A stretch of 51,579 nucleotides of DNA, from contig JAEXHR010000319.1 in assembly GCA_023449855.1 (NCBI GenBank), positions 1-51,579 on the forward strand, read 5' to 3'. Numbering within the stretch: the first letter of the stretch is position 1; each line of letters starts with the position of its first letter. A program made the position numbers and the translations under genes. The notes below the pieces were generated by a model. The model ran no database searches. It was not told where the DNA came from and worked only from the letters and a program-made list of their open reading frames with translations. The stretch comes from Pseudomonadota bacterium (lineage in GTDB: Bacteria; Pseudomonadota; Alphaproteobacteria; Rhizobiales; Xanthobacteraceae). Shown piece after piece: positions 17,136 through 24,765 of the stretch.

Positions 17136-18041
17136 ATGAATGCGATCACGCCGATATCAGCCGAAACATCGGGAACGCCACGCCGGACATCGGGCCTTGT
17201 CGCGACGCTGCAGCACACCCGCTATATTCTCGGCGAAAACCGCGTCACGGCCTTCGCCTTTGGCCTGCTTGTGGTCATCGTCTTTGCCGCGGTGTTCGGC
17301 CCCTATGTGGTTCCGCATGATCCCTTGGCCAGCAACACCATGCAGGCGCTGAAGCCGCCTTCCGCGTCGAATTGGTTCGGCACCGACCAACTCGGCCGCG
17401 ATATCTTCAGCCGCGTGGTGGTTGCGACCCGGCTCGACCTTTTCATTGCCGTCGCTTCCGTCGCCCTGGTCTTCGCCATGGGCGGGCTGGCCGGCATCGC
17501 CTCCGGCTATTTCGGCGGTTGGACCGATCGCATCGTCGGTCGGATCGCCGATACGATCATGGCGTTTCCGCTTTTCGTGCTGGCGATGGGCATCGTCGCC
17601 GCACTTGGCAACACCGTGCAGAATATCATCATCGCCACGGCGATCGTGAATTTCCCGCTCTATGCCCGTGTCGCCCGCGCCGAGGCCAATGTGCGGCGCG
17701 AGGCCGGTTTTGTGCAGGCGGCACGCCTGTCGGGCAATAGCGAGATGCGGATACTGCTGGTGCATATCCTGCCCAACATCATGCCGATCATGATCGTGCA
17801 GATGTCGCTCACCATGGGCTATGCGATCCTCAATGCGGCCGGCCTGTCCTTCATCGGTCTTGGTGTGCGCCCGCCAACGCCGGAATGGGGCATCATGGTC
17901 GCCGAGGGCGCGTCCTTCATGGTGTCGGGCGAATGGTGGATCGCTCTGTTTCCCGGCCTTGCACTGATGATCGCGGTGTTCTGCTTCAACCTGCTGGGCG
18001 ACGGTCTGCGCGACATCGTCGATCCGCAGCGGCGGACGTGA
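17136..18041 (+). CDS. ABC importer permease, DppC type
   Basis: A 301-residue inner-membrane permease with the usual N-terminal cytoplasmic stretch and about six helices. Diagnostic motifs are GTDQLGRDIFSRVV and the EAA loop EAGFVQAARLSGNSEMRILL (20 residues), ending with NLLGDGLRDIVDPQ. It is the second permease of the sigma-54-controlled importer. Spacing is 9 bases from the upstream gene and 10 bases to the ATPase. Confidence 0.88.
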   Translation: MNAITPISAETSGTPRRTSGLVATLQHTRYILGENRVTAFAFGLLVVIVFAAVFGPYVVPHDPLASNTMQALKPPSASNWFGTDQLGRDIFSRVVVATRLDLFIAVASVALVFAMGGLAGIASGYFGGWTDRIVGRIADTIMAFPLFVLAMGIVAALGNTVQNIIIATAIVNFPLYARVARAEANVRREAGFVQAARLSGNSEMRILLVHILPNIMPIMIVQMSLTMGYAILNAAGLSFIGLGVRPPTPEWGIMVAEGASFMVSGEWWIALFPGLALMIAVFCFNLLGDGLRDIVDPQRRT

Positions 18042-18051
18042 GGAGAACGCC

Positions 18052-19779
18052 ATGACCGCACAACCACTCCTCGACGTCCAGAACCTGACCGTCGAATTCG
18101 CCACGCGCCGCGGTATCGTCAAGGCGGTGCAGCAGGTCGATATTTCCGTCGCCAAGGGCGAGACGCTCGGCATCGTCGGTGAGAGCGGCTCCGGCAAGTC
18201 AGTGACGTCCTACGCCGTGATGCGCATCCTCGACCGTGCGGGCAAGATCGCCGAGGGCTCGGTGATGTTTTCCGGCGTCGATGTGAAAGCTGCCACTGAG
18301 ACGCAAATGCGCGACCTACGCGGCCGCGAAGTCTCGATGATCTTCCAGAACCCGCGAGCCGCGCTCAATCCGATCCGCAAGGTTGGGCACCAGATCGAGG
18401 ACGTACTGCGCCAGCATGCGCAGGCCGGCAGCAATGACCGTGCCGAGAAAGCCATCGAGGCGCTGGAGCAGGTCAAGATCGCGCGTCCGCGCGAGCGCTA
18501 TCATGCCTATCCGTTCGAGCTTTCCGGCGGCATGTGCCAGCGTGTGGTCATCGCGCTGGCGCTGGCCTGCAATCCGCAGCTCCTGATCGCCGACGAGCCG
18601 ACCACGGGACTCGATGTCACCACCCAGAAGGCGGTGATGGATCTCGTCACCGAGCTGACGAAGAGTCGTGGCATGTCCACGATTCTGATCACCCACGATC
18701 TTGGCCTTGCGGCAGCCTATTGCGACCGCGTGGTGGTGATGGAGAAGGGCCGTGTGGTCGAGACGGCGTTGTCCGCCGATATCTTCGCCAATCCGCAGCA
18801 TCCCTATACGAAGAAGCTGATGCAGGCGACGCCGCGGCTCGGTGTCTCGCTGCGGGATCTGCTGCCAGCGGAAGAGCGGGCGGTGATGCCGGTGGCTGCC
18901 CCTCACTCCGACCCTCTCCCCGCAGGCGGGGAGAGGGAGAAGACATCTCTCCTCACCATCGAAAACCTTGTCAAGGAATATCCCCGCCAGGGCGCCACCG
19001 CGACCTTGTCCAAGCTCTTCGGCCGCAAGCCGCCGACCGAGCCCGACGTTTTCCGCGCCGTGGATGGCATCAGCTTCAGCGTCGGCCGCGGCGAAAGCGT
19101 CGGCCTGGTCGGGGAATCCGGCTGCGGCAAGTCCACAACCTCGATGATGGTGATGCGGTTGATCGACAAGACGTCGGGCCGCATCGCTTTCGATGGCGAC
19201 GAGATCGGCGAGATCGCACCGAATGCTTTTGCGCGGCTGCCGCTGCGCAAGAGCATCCAGATGGTGTTTCAGGACCCCACCGATAGCCTGAATCCGCGTT
19301 TTACTGCGGCCCGCGCCATTGCCGATCCGATCATGCAGCTTGGCGATATCAAGGGCAGTGACGCTCTCCGCTCCAGATGTGAGGAGCTGGCGCGACAGGT
19401 CGGCTTGCCGCTGGAATTGCTGGACCGGTTTCCGCATCAAATGTCCGGCGGTCAGAAGGCGCGCGTCGGCATCGCCCGCGCCATCGCGCTGCAGCCGAAG
19501 CTGATCATCCTGGACGAACCGACCGCGGCCCTCGACGTCTCCGTGCAGGCGGTGGTGCTGAACCTGCTGCAGGATCTCAAGCAGTCCATGGGTATGAGCT
19601 ATCTGTTCGTGTCGCATGACTTGAATGTGGTGCGCTTGCTCTGCGATCGTGTCATCGTGATGCGGTCGGGCCGCATCGTCGAGCAGGGGGCGACTGAGGC
19701 CGTGATGGATGCGCCGCAGGACGATTATACGAAGCAGCTGTTGACGGCGATCCCGCATCCGCCGCTGCCGGTGCATTGA
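18052..19779 (+). CDS. Fused DppD-DppF-type ABC ATPase (two nucleotide-binding domains)
   Basis: A 575-residue protein holding both ATPases of a dipeptide-type importer. The first domain has Walker A GESGSGKS at about 43-50, signature LSGGMCQRV and Walker B LLIADEPTTGLD. The second has Walker A GESGCGKS at 354-361, signature MSGGQKARVGIARA and Walker B LIILDEPTAALD. Between them, the linker contains a palindromic repeat (18912-18937) translated as roughly DPLPAGGEREK, so the repeat has been tolerated or used as the joint. The C-terminus lacks the long oligopeptide extension with the Cys motif. The next gene starts 10 bases downstream. Confidence 0.88.
   Translation: MTAQPLLDVQNLTVEFATRRGIVKAVQQVDISVAKGETLGIVGESGSGKSVTSYAVMRILDRAGKIAEGSVMFSGVDVKAATETQMRDLRGREVSMIFQNPRAALNPIRKVGHQIEDVLRQHAQAGSNDRAEKAIEALEQVKIARPRERYHAYPFELSGGMCQRVVIALALACNPQLLIADEPTTGLDVTTQKAVMDLVTELTKSRGMSTILITHDLGLAAAYCDRVVVMEKGRVVETALSADIFANPQHPYTKKLMQATPRLGVSLRDLLPAEERAVMPVAAPHSDPLPAGGEREKTSLLTIENLVKEYPRQGATATLSKLFGRKPPTEPDVFRAVDGISFSVGRGESVGLVGESGCGKSTTSMMVMRLIDKTSGRIAFDGDEIGEIAPNAFARLPLRKSIQMVFQDPTDSLNPRFTAARAIADPIMQLGDIKGSDALRSRCEELARQVGLPLELLDRFPHQMSGGQKARVGIARAIALQPKLIILDEPTAALDVSVQAVVLNLLQDLKQSMGMSYLFVSHDLNVVRLLCDRVIVMRSGRIVEQGATEAVMDAPQDDYTKQLLTAIPHPPLPVH
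18912..18937. repeat. Palindromic REP-like element inside the ATPase linker
   Basis: CCCTCTCCCCGC (18912-18923) and GCGGGGAGAGGG (18926-18937) are perfect 12-bp arms with the loop AG. I recall this kind of CCTCTCCCCGC..GCGGGGAGAGG palindrome as a common dispersed intergenic repeat in Bradyrhizobium-like genomes. Here it is in frame within a coding sequence, at the joint of two ATPase domains. Confidence 0.75.
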
Positions 19780-19789
19780 AAGGACGGCC

Positions 19790-19969
19790 ATGAGTGACAA
19801 ACTGGACGACTATATCGATGCCTTATCGGCGGCCTTGTCGTTACCGATCAATCCCGCATGGAAGCCGGCGGTCAAGATGAATCTCGAAGTTTCGTTGCGC
19901 ATGGCGCGCCTCGTGGACGAATTCTCGCTTCCCGACGAAGCCGAATCGGCACCGATCTATGTCGCTTGA
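19790..19969 (+). CDS. atzG: AtzG-like small subunit (DUF4089)
   Basis: A 59-residue protein, too short for most gene finders: it starts MSDKLDDYIDALSAALSLPI and ends SAPIYVA. The pattern (two helices, LPINPAW, EFSLPDEAESAPIY) is that of DUF4089/AtzG, a GatC-like partner that stabilises the AtzE amidase. GGACGG precedes the ATG. It overlaps the AtzE-like gene by 11 bases (19959-19969), in keeping with the two proteins forming a complex. Homologues in oxalurate clusters are called HpxX. Confidence 0.82.
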   Translation: MSDKLDDYIDALSAALSLPINPAWKPAVKMNLEVSLRMARLVDEFSLPDEAESAPIYVA

Positions 19970-21374
19970 TCAGGTGTTCACGCCGAATGGAGATTGGCGC
20001 CCGGCCGCCGACATCGCCAAGGCAGTCGCCGCGCAGCAGGTATCTGCGATCGATGTCACCGAGGCTGCGTTGGCGCGGATCGAACGCCACAATCCCATGC
20101 TCAACGCCTTCACGGATGTGACGGCGGACCGGGCCCGCTGCCATGCGCGCGCGCTCGATGCGACCATCGCCCGGAGCGAGGCCGTCGGCCCTCTGGCCGG
20201 CGTGCCATTCGCGGTGAAGAACCTGTTCGATATCGAAGGCCTGCCGACGCGCGCCGGCTCGAAGATCAACCGCGACCGACCTCCGGCACCGCGCGATGCC
20301 ACGCTGATCGAGCGCATGGAGGCCGCCGGTGCCGTGCTGGTCGGCGGGCTCAACATGGGCGAATATGCCTATGACTTCACCGGCGAGAATGTCCATGACG
20401 GCGCCTCGCGCAATCCGCATGACATCACGCGGATGACCGGTGGTTCATCGGGTGGCTCGGGTGGCGCAGTGGGTGGCAGTCTCGTGCCGATCGCGCTCGG
20501 CTCCGATACCAATGGTTCGATCCGGGTGCCGTCGTCCTTCTGCGGCATCTTCGGCCTCAAGCCTACCTATGGACGGCTTTCTCGTGCGCGTTCGTTTCCG
20601 TTCGTGATGAGCCTAGATCATCTCGGTCCGTTTGCGCGAAATGTCGCCGATCTCGCGCTGTCCTATGACATCATGCAGGGCCCCGACCCCGATGATGCCG
20701 CTTGCACGACGCGGCCTGCTGAGCCGGTGTCGGCACTGATCGGGCAGGGCATCGGCGATCTCCGCATCGCTGCGGCGGGCGGCTATTTCCAGAAGAACCT
20801 GATGCCCGAGGCGATGGAGGCGGTGGCGACCGTCACGAAAGCTCTCGGCATCACGACCACGGTCGAGCTGCCCGAAGTCGCGCGGGCGCGCGCCGCCGCT
20901 TATCTGATTTCCACCACCGAGGGCGCCTCGCTGCATCTCGATCGTCTGCGCAAGCGCGCGGCCGATTTCGATCCGGCGGTGCGCGATCGTCTGATCGCGG
21001 GCGCCATGGTGCCGTCGGCTCTGGTCGATCGCGCGCAAAAGCTGCGCCGCTGGTACCGTGCGAAGGTGCTGGAGATCTTCCAGACGGTGGATGTCATCGT
21101 CGCCCCGGCGACGCCGTGCATCGCGCCGAAGATCGGGCAGGCGACGTTCGAACTCGATGGCGTCGAACTGCCGGTGCGCGCAAATATCGGCATTCACACC
21201 CAGCCGATCTCCTTCATCGGTCTGCCCGTCGTCGCGGTCCCGGTGCCGCTCGACCCGATGCCCATCGGCGTGCAGATCATCGCGGCGCCATGGCGTGAAG
21301 ACATCGCGCTGCGCGTCGCCTATCATCTGCAACAGTCGGGCGTCGCCATCGCGCCGCGCGCCAAGGGATTCTAA
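19959..21374 (+). CDS. atzE: AtzE-family amidohydrolase (1-carboxybiuret hydrolase-like)
   Basis: A 471-residue amidase-signature enzyme. The Ser-cisSer-Lys triad is Lys87 (PFAVKNLFD), Ser163 (GGSSGGSGG) and Ser187 (SDTNGSIRVP), with 24-residue spacing as in GatA. In the cyanuric acid pathway AtzE deaminates 1-carboxybiuret to 1,3-dicarboxyurea with AtzG as partner; HpxY of oxalurate clusters is a close relative. No cyanuric acid hydrolase is present here, so the natural substrate may differ. It overlaps atzG by 11 bases and precedes the atzH/hpxZ-like gene by 15 bases. Confidence 0.85.
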   Translation: MSLDQVFTPNGDWRPAADIAKAVAAQQVSAIDVTEAALARIERHNPMLNAFTDVTADRARCHARALDATIARSEAVGPLAGVPFAVKNLFDIEGLPTRAGSKINRDRPPAPRDATLIERMEAAGAVLVGGLNMGEYAYDFTGENVHDGASRNPHDITRMTGGSSGGSGGAVGGSLVPIALGSDTNGSIRVPSSFCGIFGLKPTYGRLSRARSFPFVMSLDHLGPFARNVADLALSYDIMQGPDPDDAACTTRPAEPVSALIGQGIGDLRIAAAGGYFQKNLMPEAMEAVATVTKALGITTTVELPEVARARAAAYLISTTEGASLHLDRLRKRAADFDPAVRDRLIAGAMVPSALVDRAQKLRRWYRAKVLEIFQTVDVIVAPATPCIAPKIGQATFELDGVELPVRANIGIHTQPISFIGLPVVAVPVPLDPMPIGVQIIAAPWREDIALRVAYHLQQSGVAIAPRAKGF

Positions 21375-21389
21375 GTCAGGAAAACTCGT

Positions 21390-21788
21390 ATGGATATCGA
21401 TCTGCCCGATGTCGTCGCCGAAGTGGGCGCCGCGTTTGCACGCTATGAGAAAGCGTTGACGACCAACGACACCGCTGTTCTGGGCGAACTGTTTCGCAAT
21501 GACCCGCGCACCATCCGCTACGGCATGGGCGAGAATCTCTACGGCTATCACGAGATACAGGCCTTTCGCGGCGCACGTTCGCCGGTCGGCCTGATGCGCC
21601 GGATCGAGCGCACGGTGATCACGGCCTATGGCCGCGATACGGCGGTCGCCTCCACGCTGTTCTATCGCGACAATGCGCCCGGCAAGGTCGGGCGGCAGAT
21701 GCAGACCTGGGTCCGCTTTCCCGAAGGCTGGCGAATCGTGGCAGCCTCTGTCAGCCTGATCGATGAGCCGCAGGCCTCAAAAGCGTGA
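21390..21788 (+). CDS. hpxZ: AtzH/HpxZ family protein (DUF3225, NTF2 fold)
   Basis: A 132-residue protein of the DUF3225/NTF2-like family, annotated as oxalurate catabolism HpxZ or as AtzH, the proposed 1,3-dicarboxyurea amidase that yields allophanate. Two residues reported as needed in AtzH (Tyr22 and Arg46, from memory of published work) have matching Tyr19 (ARYEKAL) and Arg43 (TIRYG) here at the same spacing, supporting catalytic activity. It sits directly after the AtzE-like gene and 6 bases before a GntR gene. Its product would be the substrate of the divergent AtzF. Confidence 0.82.
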   Translation: MDIDLPDVVAEVGAAFARYEKALTTNDTAVLGELFRNDPRTIRYGMGENLYGYHEIQAFRGARSPVGLMRRIERTVITAYGRDTAVASTLFYRDNAPGKVGRQMQTWVRFPEGWRIVAASVSLIDEPQASKA

Positions 21789-21794
21789 GCTGAG

Positions 21795-22511
21795 ATGAGT
21801 TTCGACGACATGCTGATCCCGCAAGCGAAGCCGCTGCGCAACGCGCGCGGTCCTGCTGTTTCAGCGAAAGGCAAGCCGACGCGGGCCGAGGAACTGCGCC
21901 AGCAATTGTCGGACGAGATCGTGCGCGGCGCGCTCGCGCCGGGCTCCGCGCTGGATGAGACCGAACTCGCGCAGCGCTTCAATGTGTCCCGGACGCCGGT
22001 GCGCGAAGCGCTGCGGCAGCTCACCGCCAGCGGCCTGATCGAGTCGCGCCCGCATCGCGGGGCCGTGGTGGCGCAGCCGTCCGTTGAACGTCTCACCGGC
22101 ATGTTCGAGGCCATGGCCGAACTGGAGGCGCTGTGCGCGGGGCTTGCGGCCGAGCGGATGTCTCCCGTGCAGCGCCATGCGCTCGAAGCAATTCACGAGG
22201 AACTGCGAGTCCTCAGCTATGACGGCAATCCCGAGCGCTTTCACGAAGTGAACGAGCGTTTTCACAATGCGATCTACAAGGGATCGCAGAATGACTACAT
22301 CGCCGAGATCACTCTGGCGACGCGGGTCCGCGTGCAGCCGTTCAGGCGCGCCCAGTTCCGCAATCTCGGCCGCCTTGCGAAGTCGCAGGCCGAGCATGAC
22401 CGCGTCGTCGTCGCCATCATGCGCGGCGACCGGAATGGCGCCGCGACCGCCATGCGCGATCACATCGTGCTGGTGCGCGACGAATACGAGCATTATGCGG
22501 TGTCGCTCTAG
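21795..22511 (+). CDS. GntR-family regulator, FadR/FCD type, of the atzGEH operon
   Basis: A 238-residue regulator: winged helix at about 28-95 (GALAPGSALDETELAQRF, SRTPVREALRQL, SGLIESRPHRGA) and an all-helical FCD ligand-binding domain at about 100-230, with the metal-binding type residues Asp/His in NERFHNAIY and the later EHDRVV and RDHIVLV. It is the last gene of the importer-atzGEH operon (6 bases after hpxZ), so probably a local sensor of a pathway compound. It converges on the other GntR gene with a 31-base gap. Confidence 0.85.
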   Translation: MSFDDMLIPQAKPLRNARGPAVSAKGKPTRAEELRQQLSDEIVRGALAPGSALDETELAQRFNVSRTPVREALRQLTASGLIESRPHRGAVVAQPSVERLTGMFEAMAELEALCAGLAAERMSPVQRHALEAIHEELRVLSYDGNPERFHEVNERFHNAIYKGSQNDYIAEITLATRVRVQPFRRAQFRNLGRLAKSQAEHDRVVVAIMRGDRNGAATAMRDHIVLVRDEYEHYAVSL

Positions 22512-22542
22512 GCACCGCCAGATCGCAAGGCGGTCCTCACGC

Positions 22543-23358
22543 TCAGGCGCGAAATGAAGACAGGACGATCTTGCTTGTGGGCAATGCGTTCGGTTCGTCG
22601 TCGTCAGACAGCGCGTGCAGGTCCAGTGTCTCGCCGCGAAGGCGGGACAGCGTCGTCAGAGCACGGTCGCGATCGCCTTCCAGCAGCTGGGCGAGGTGAG
22701 TGGCGGCGGCATTGGGTTTCCGCTGCCGGATTGCCTTGAGGGTCGACGCGATCATGCCCGCGCTCATGTGGCGGAGGTCGCGGGTCTGGTAATCCAGTGG
22801 CGTCTTCCAGATCGTGGTCCAGACGGTGTGATTGGCCAGATCGGTCAGCAGCTCCACAAGCAGTTCATTGCCCGAGCCGCGCGCGATCGTCTTGACCGCA
22901 CGGGTCATCGTGCGCGCGAAGGCGAGGGGATCGTCGATCTCGATCAGCGCATTCATCTCATCGCAGCGCCGCGCCAATGTTTCGATATAGCTCTCGATCG
23001 GAGCCGTCGCCATGGTCCGCGCGGCGAGCGTCGACAGCGCCGTGCGGACATTGAAAAGGTCCGCCACCGATTTCAGCGACAATGGTTTGATGTATGCGCC
23101 GCGGCGCGGGCGCAGTTCGACCAGACGTCGCCGCTCGAGAATACGGATGGCTTCGCGGATGGGACCGCGGCTGACGCCGAAGTCGCGTGCGAGGTCGAGT
23201 TCGACCAGACGTTCCCCCGCTTTGCGCCGACCGGATACGATCTCGGCACCGAGTTCCTCCGCGACCTGATCGGGCAGGGTGCGCGGCGCAAATCTGCGTT
23301 CGCCCTCCTTTTCTCTCGCTCTGTCGTCGGTCGATGGCTTGCGAAGCGGCGCTGCCAT
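22543..23358 (-). CDS. GntR-family regulator, FadR/FCD type, of the second importer operon
   Basis: A 271-residue regulator with a basic N-terminal extension, a winged helix at about 28-98 (LARDFGVSRGPIREAIRIL, ELRPRRGAYIKPL) and a helical FCD-like domain. It is transcribed away from the importer operon beginning near 23558. The gap contains a perfect palindrome (23433-23452) typical of GntR operators, suggesting autoregulation and control of the divergent genes. The start ATG at 23358 is the first in frame; no strong ribosome site is visible. Confidence 0.85.
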   Translation of the reverse strand: MAAPLRKPSTDDRAREKEGERRFAPRTLPDQVAEELGAEIVSGRRKAGERLVELDLARDFGVSRGPIREAIRILERRRLVELRPRRGAYIKPLSLKSVADLFNVRTALSTLAARTMATAPIESYIETLARRCDEMNALIEIDDPLAFARTMTRAVKTIARGSGNELLVELLTDLANHTVWTTIWKTPLDYQTRDLRHMSAGMIASTLKAIRQRKPNAAATHLAQLLEGDRDRALTTLSRLRGETLDLHALSDDDEPNALPTSKIVLSSFRA

Positions 23359-23432
23359 GACGGTCTCCCTCGAAGCTGTATTGGTCTCTAGCCGCGCGCG
23401 GTTCGCATGCCCGCATCCTTGCTACTGCGAAA

Positions 23433-23452
23433 GTCAATTGTTGACAATTGAC
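23433..23452. promoter_or_regulatory. Candidate GntR operator in divergent promoter
   Basis: GTCAATTG-TTGA-CAATTGAC: perfect 8-bp arms with a 4-base spacer, 75 bases upstream of the GntR start and about 105 bases upstream of the small ORF that opens the importer operon. Size and AT-rich symmetry suit FadR-type GntR dimers. The TTGACA inside it (23441-23446) could also be a -35 box, so binding would block the polymerase. Confidence 0.55.
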
Positions 23453-23557
23453 AATCGGTCACCTTTCATGGGCGGACCATCGCGCGGTCGATACCGGCAT
23501 CAAGCCGGACGCGCGTTGCAAAGTCCCGGCGCAAGACCGGGGCGTAGGGAGATGAAC

Positions 23558-23698
23558 ATGGCGAACACATCCGCGCCGATGGCTATCCGGCTGACTGTGC
23601 TCCGTGAGCCCGTTATATGCGGAACCGCGTCGATCCCGAACGGGCGCGCAATATTCGCGACGCTCGTTGCCGGATCTCTTCACACACACCAGTCGTGA
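23558..23698 (+). CDS. Possible 46-residue leader peptide or small protein
   Basis: ATG at 23558 follows AGGGAG (23546-23551) at ideal spacing; a nearer ATG at 23552 is in frame but too close. The product (starting MANTSAPMAIRLTVLREPVI) has no family I know. Its TGA stop (23696-23698) overlaps a GTG (23695) that opens the downstream ATPase frame as GTGA, while that GTG has no ribosome site of its own. This arrangement suggests translational coupling and supports real translation of the small ORF. Confidence 0.45.
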   Translation: MANTSAPMAIRLTVLREPVICGTASIPNGRAIFATLVAGSLHTHQS

Positions 23699-24765
23699 GC
23701 GCTCCGATGCGGAGTGCAGATCAGACATCCATCGCGTCCGGCGTTCGCGGCCATGTGAGTTCGGGCCCGGCAGCGTCGGTTCAGCCGTTGCTCGAAGTGC
23801 GCGATCTGTCGCTGTCCTTCGCGACCGGACGCGGCGCGTTGTCGATTACACGGAATGTGAGTTTCTCCATCGCGCCCGGCGAACGTGTCGGTCTCGTCGG
23901 CGAAAGCGGCTGCGGCAAGACCGTAACCGGCCTCTCGTTGCTTCGCCTACTGCCGCCGCAATCGGCGCGGATCGAAGGTGAAATCCTGTTCAACGGCACC
24001 AATCTCGCGACGCTCTCGCCGCGGCGAATGCGCGCAGTGCGCGGGCGCGACATCGCGATGATTTTCCAGGAGCCGATGAGTGCGCTCGATCCGGTTTTCA
24101 CCGTGGGCGATCAGATCAGCGAAGCTTATCGCGTTCATTTTCCGGTCAGCCGTTCTGAGGGGCGCGAGCGCGCCATCAAGGCGTTGCGCGATGTCGGTAT
24201 CCCCGCTCCCGAACGCCGCTGCGATGAATATCCGCATCAGTTGTCCGGTGGCATGCGGCAGCGCGTCATGATCGCGATGGCGCTGATCTGCGAACCGAAG
24301 CTGCTGATCGCGGACGAGCCGACCACGGCCCTCGACGTCACCGTGCAGGCGCAGATCACCGATCTCCTGCGATCCCTGAGTGAGCGCACGGGCACTGCGC
24401 TGGTCTTCATTACCCATGACCTCGGCGTCGTCGCGGAAACCTGTACGCGCATGATCACCATGTATGCGGGCGAGGTGGTCGAGGACGCGCCGGTGGACGA
24501 TGCGCTGATGCGGCCGCGCCATCCCTATACGTCCGGCTTGCTGCGATCCTTGCCCGGCCTGAGTGAGCGGCGCGGCGCGCTTCCCTCGATTCCAGGCCGC
24601 GTGCCGTCGCCGAATGCCATGCCGGCCGGTTGCCGCTTCCGCTCACGCTGCAAATATGCGGCTCCGGGCTGCGAGCGAGAACAGCCGATGGTCGAGACCG
24701 ATGCTGGCCGCGCAGCGCGCTGTTGGCGTGCGCCGGCGCTCGAATTGCCGGGAGCGGTGAACTGA
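23695..24765 (+). CDS. Peptide-type ABC importer ATPase, DppD/OppD type
   Basis: ATPase of 356 residues from GTG 23695 (ATG 23707 is the alternative). Walker A GESGCGKT, Q-loop FQEP, signature LSGGMRQRV, Walker B LLIADEPTTALD and the H-loop THDLG are intact. The C-terminal oligopeptide-type extension has the CRFRSRCKYAAPGC cysteine cluster, which in relatives binds an iron-sulfur cluster. It overlaps the next ATPase by one base (TGATG at 24763-24767). It forms one importer with 24765, 25807, 27414 and 28367. Confidence 0.88.
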   Translation: MSAPMRSADQTSIASGVRGHVSSGPAASVQPLLEVRDLSLSFATGRGALSITRNVSFSIAPGERVGLVGESGCGKTVTGLSLLRLLPPQSARIEGEILFNGTNLATLSPRRMRAVRGRDIAMIFQEPMSALDPVFTVGDQISEAYRVHFPVSRSEGRERAIKALRDVGIPAPERRCDEYPHQLSGGMRQRVMIAMALICEPKLLIADEPTTALDVTVQAQITDLLRSLSERTGTALVFITHDLGVVAETCTRMITMYAGEVVEDAPVDDALMRPRHPYTSGLLRSLPGLSERRGALPSIPGRVPSPNAMPAGCRFRSRCKYAAPGCEREQPMVETDAGRAARCWRAPALELPGAVN

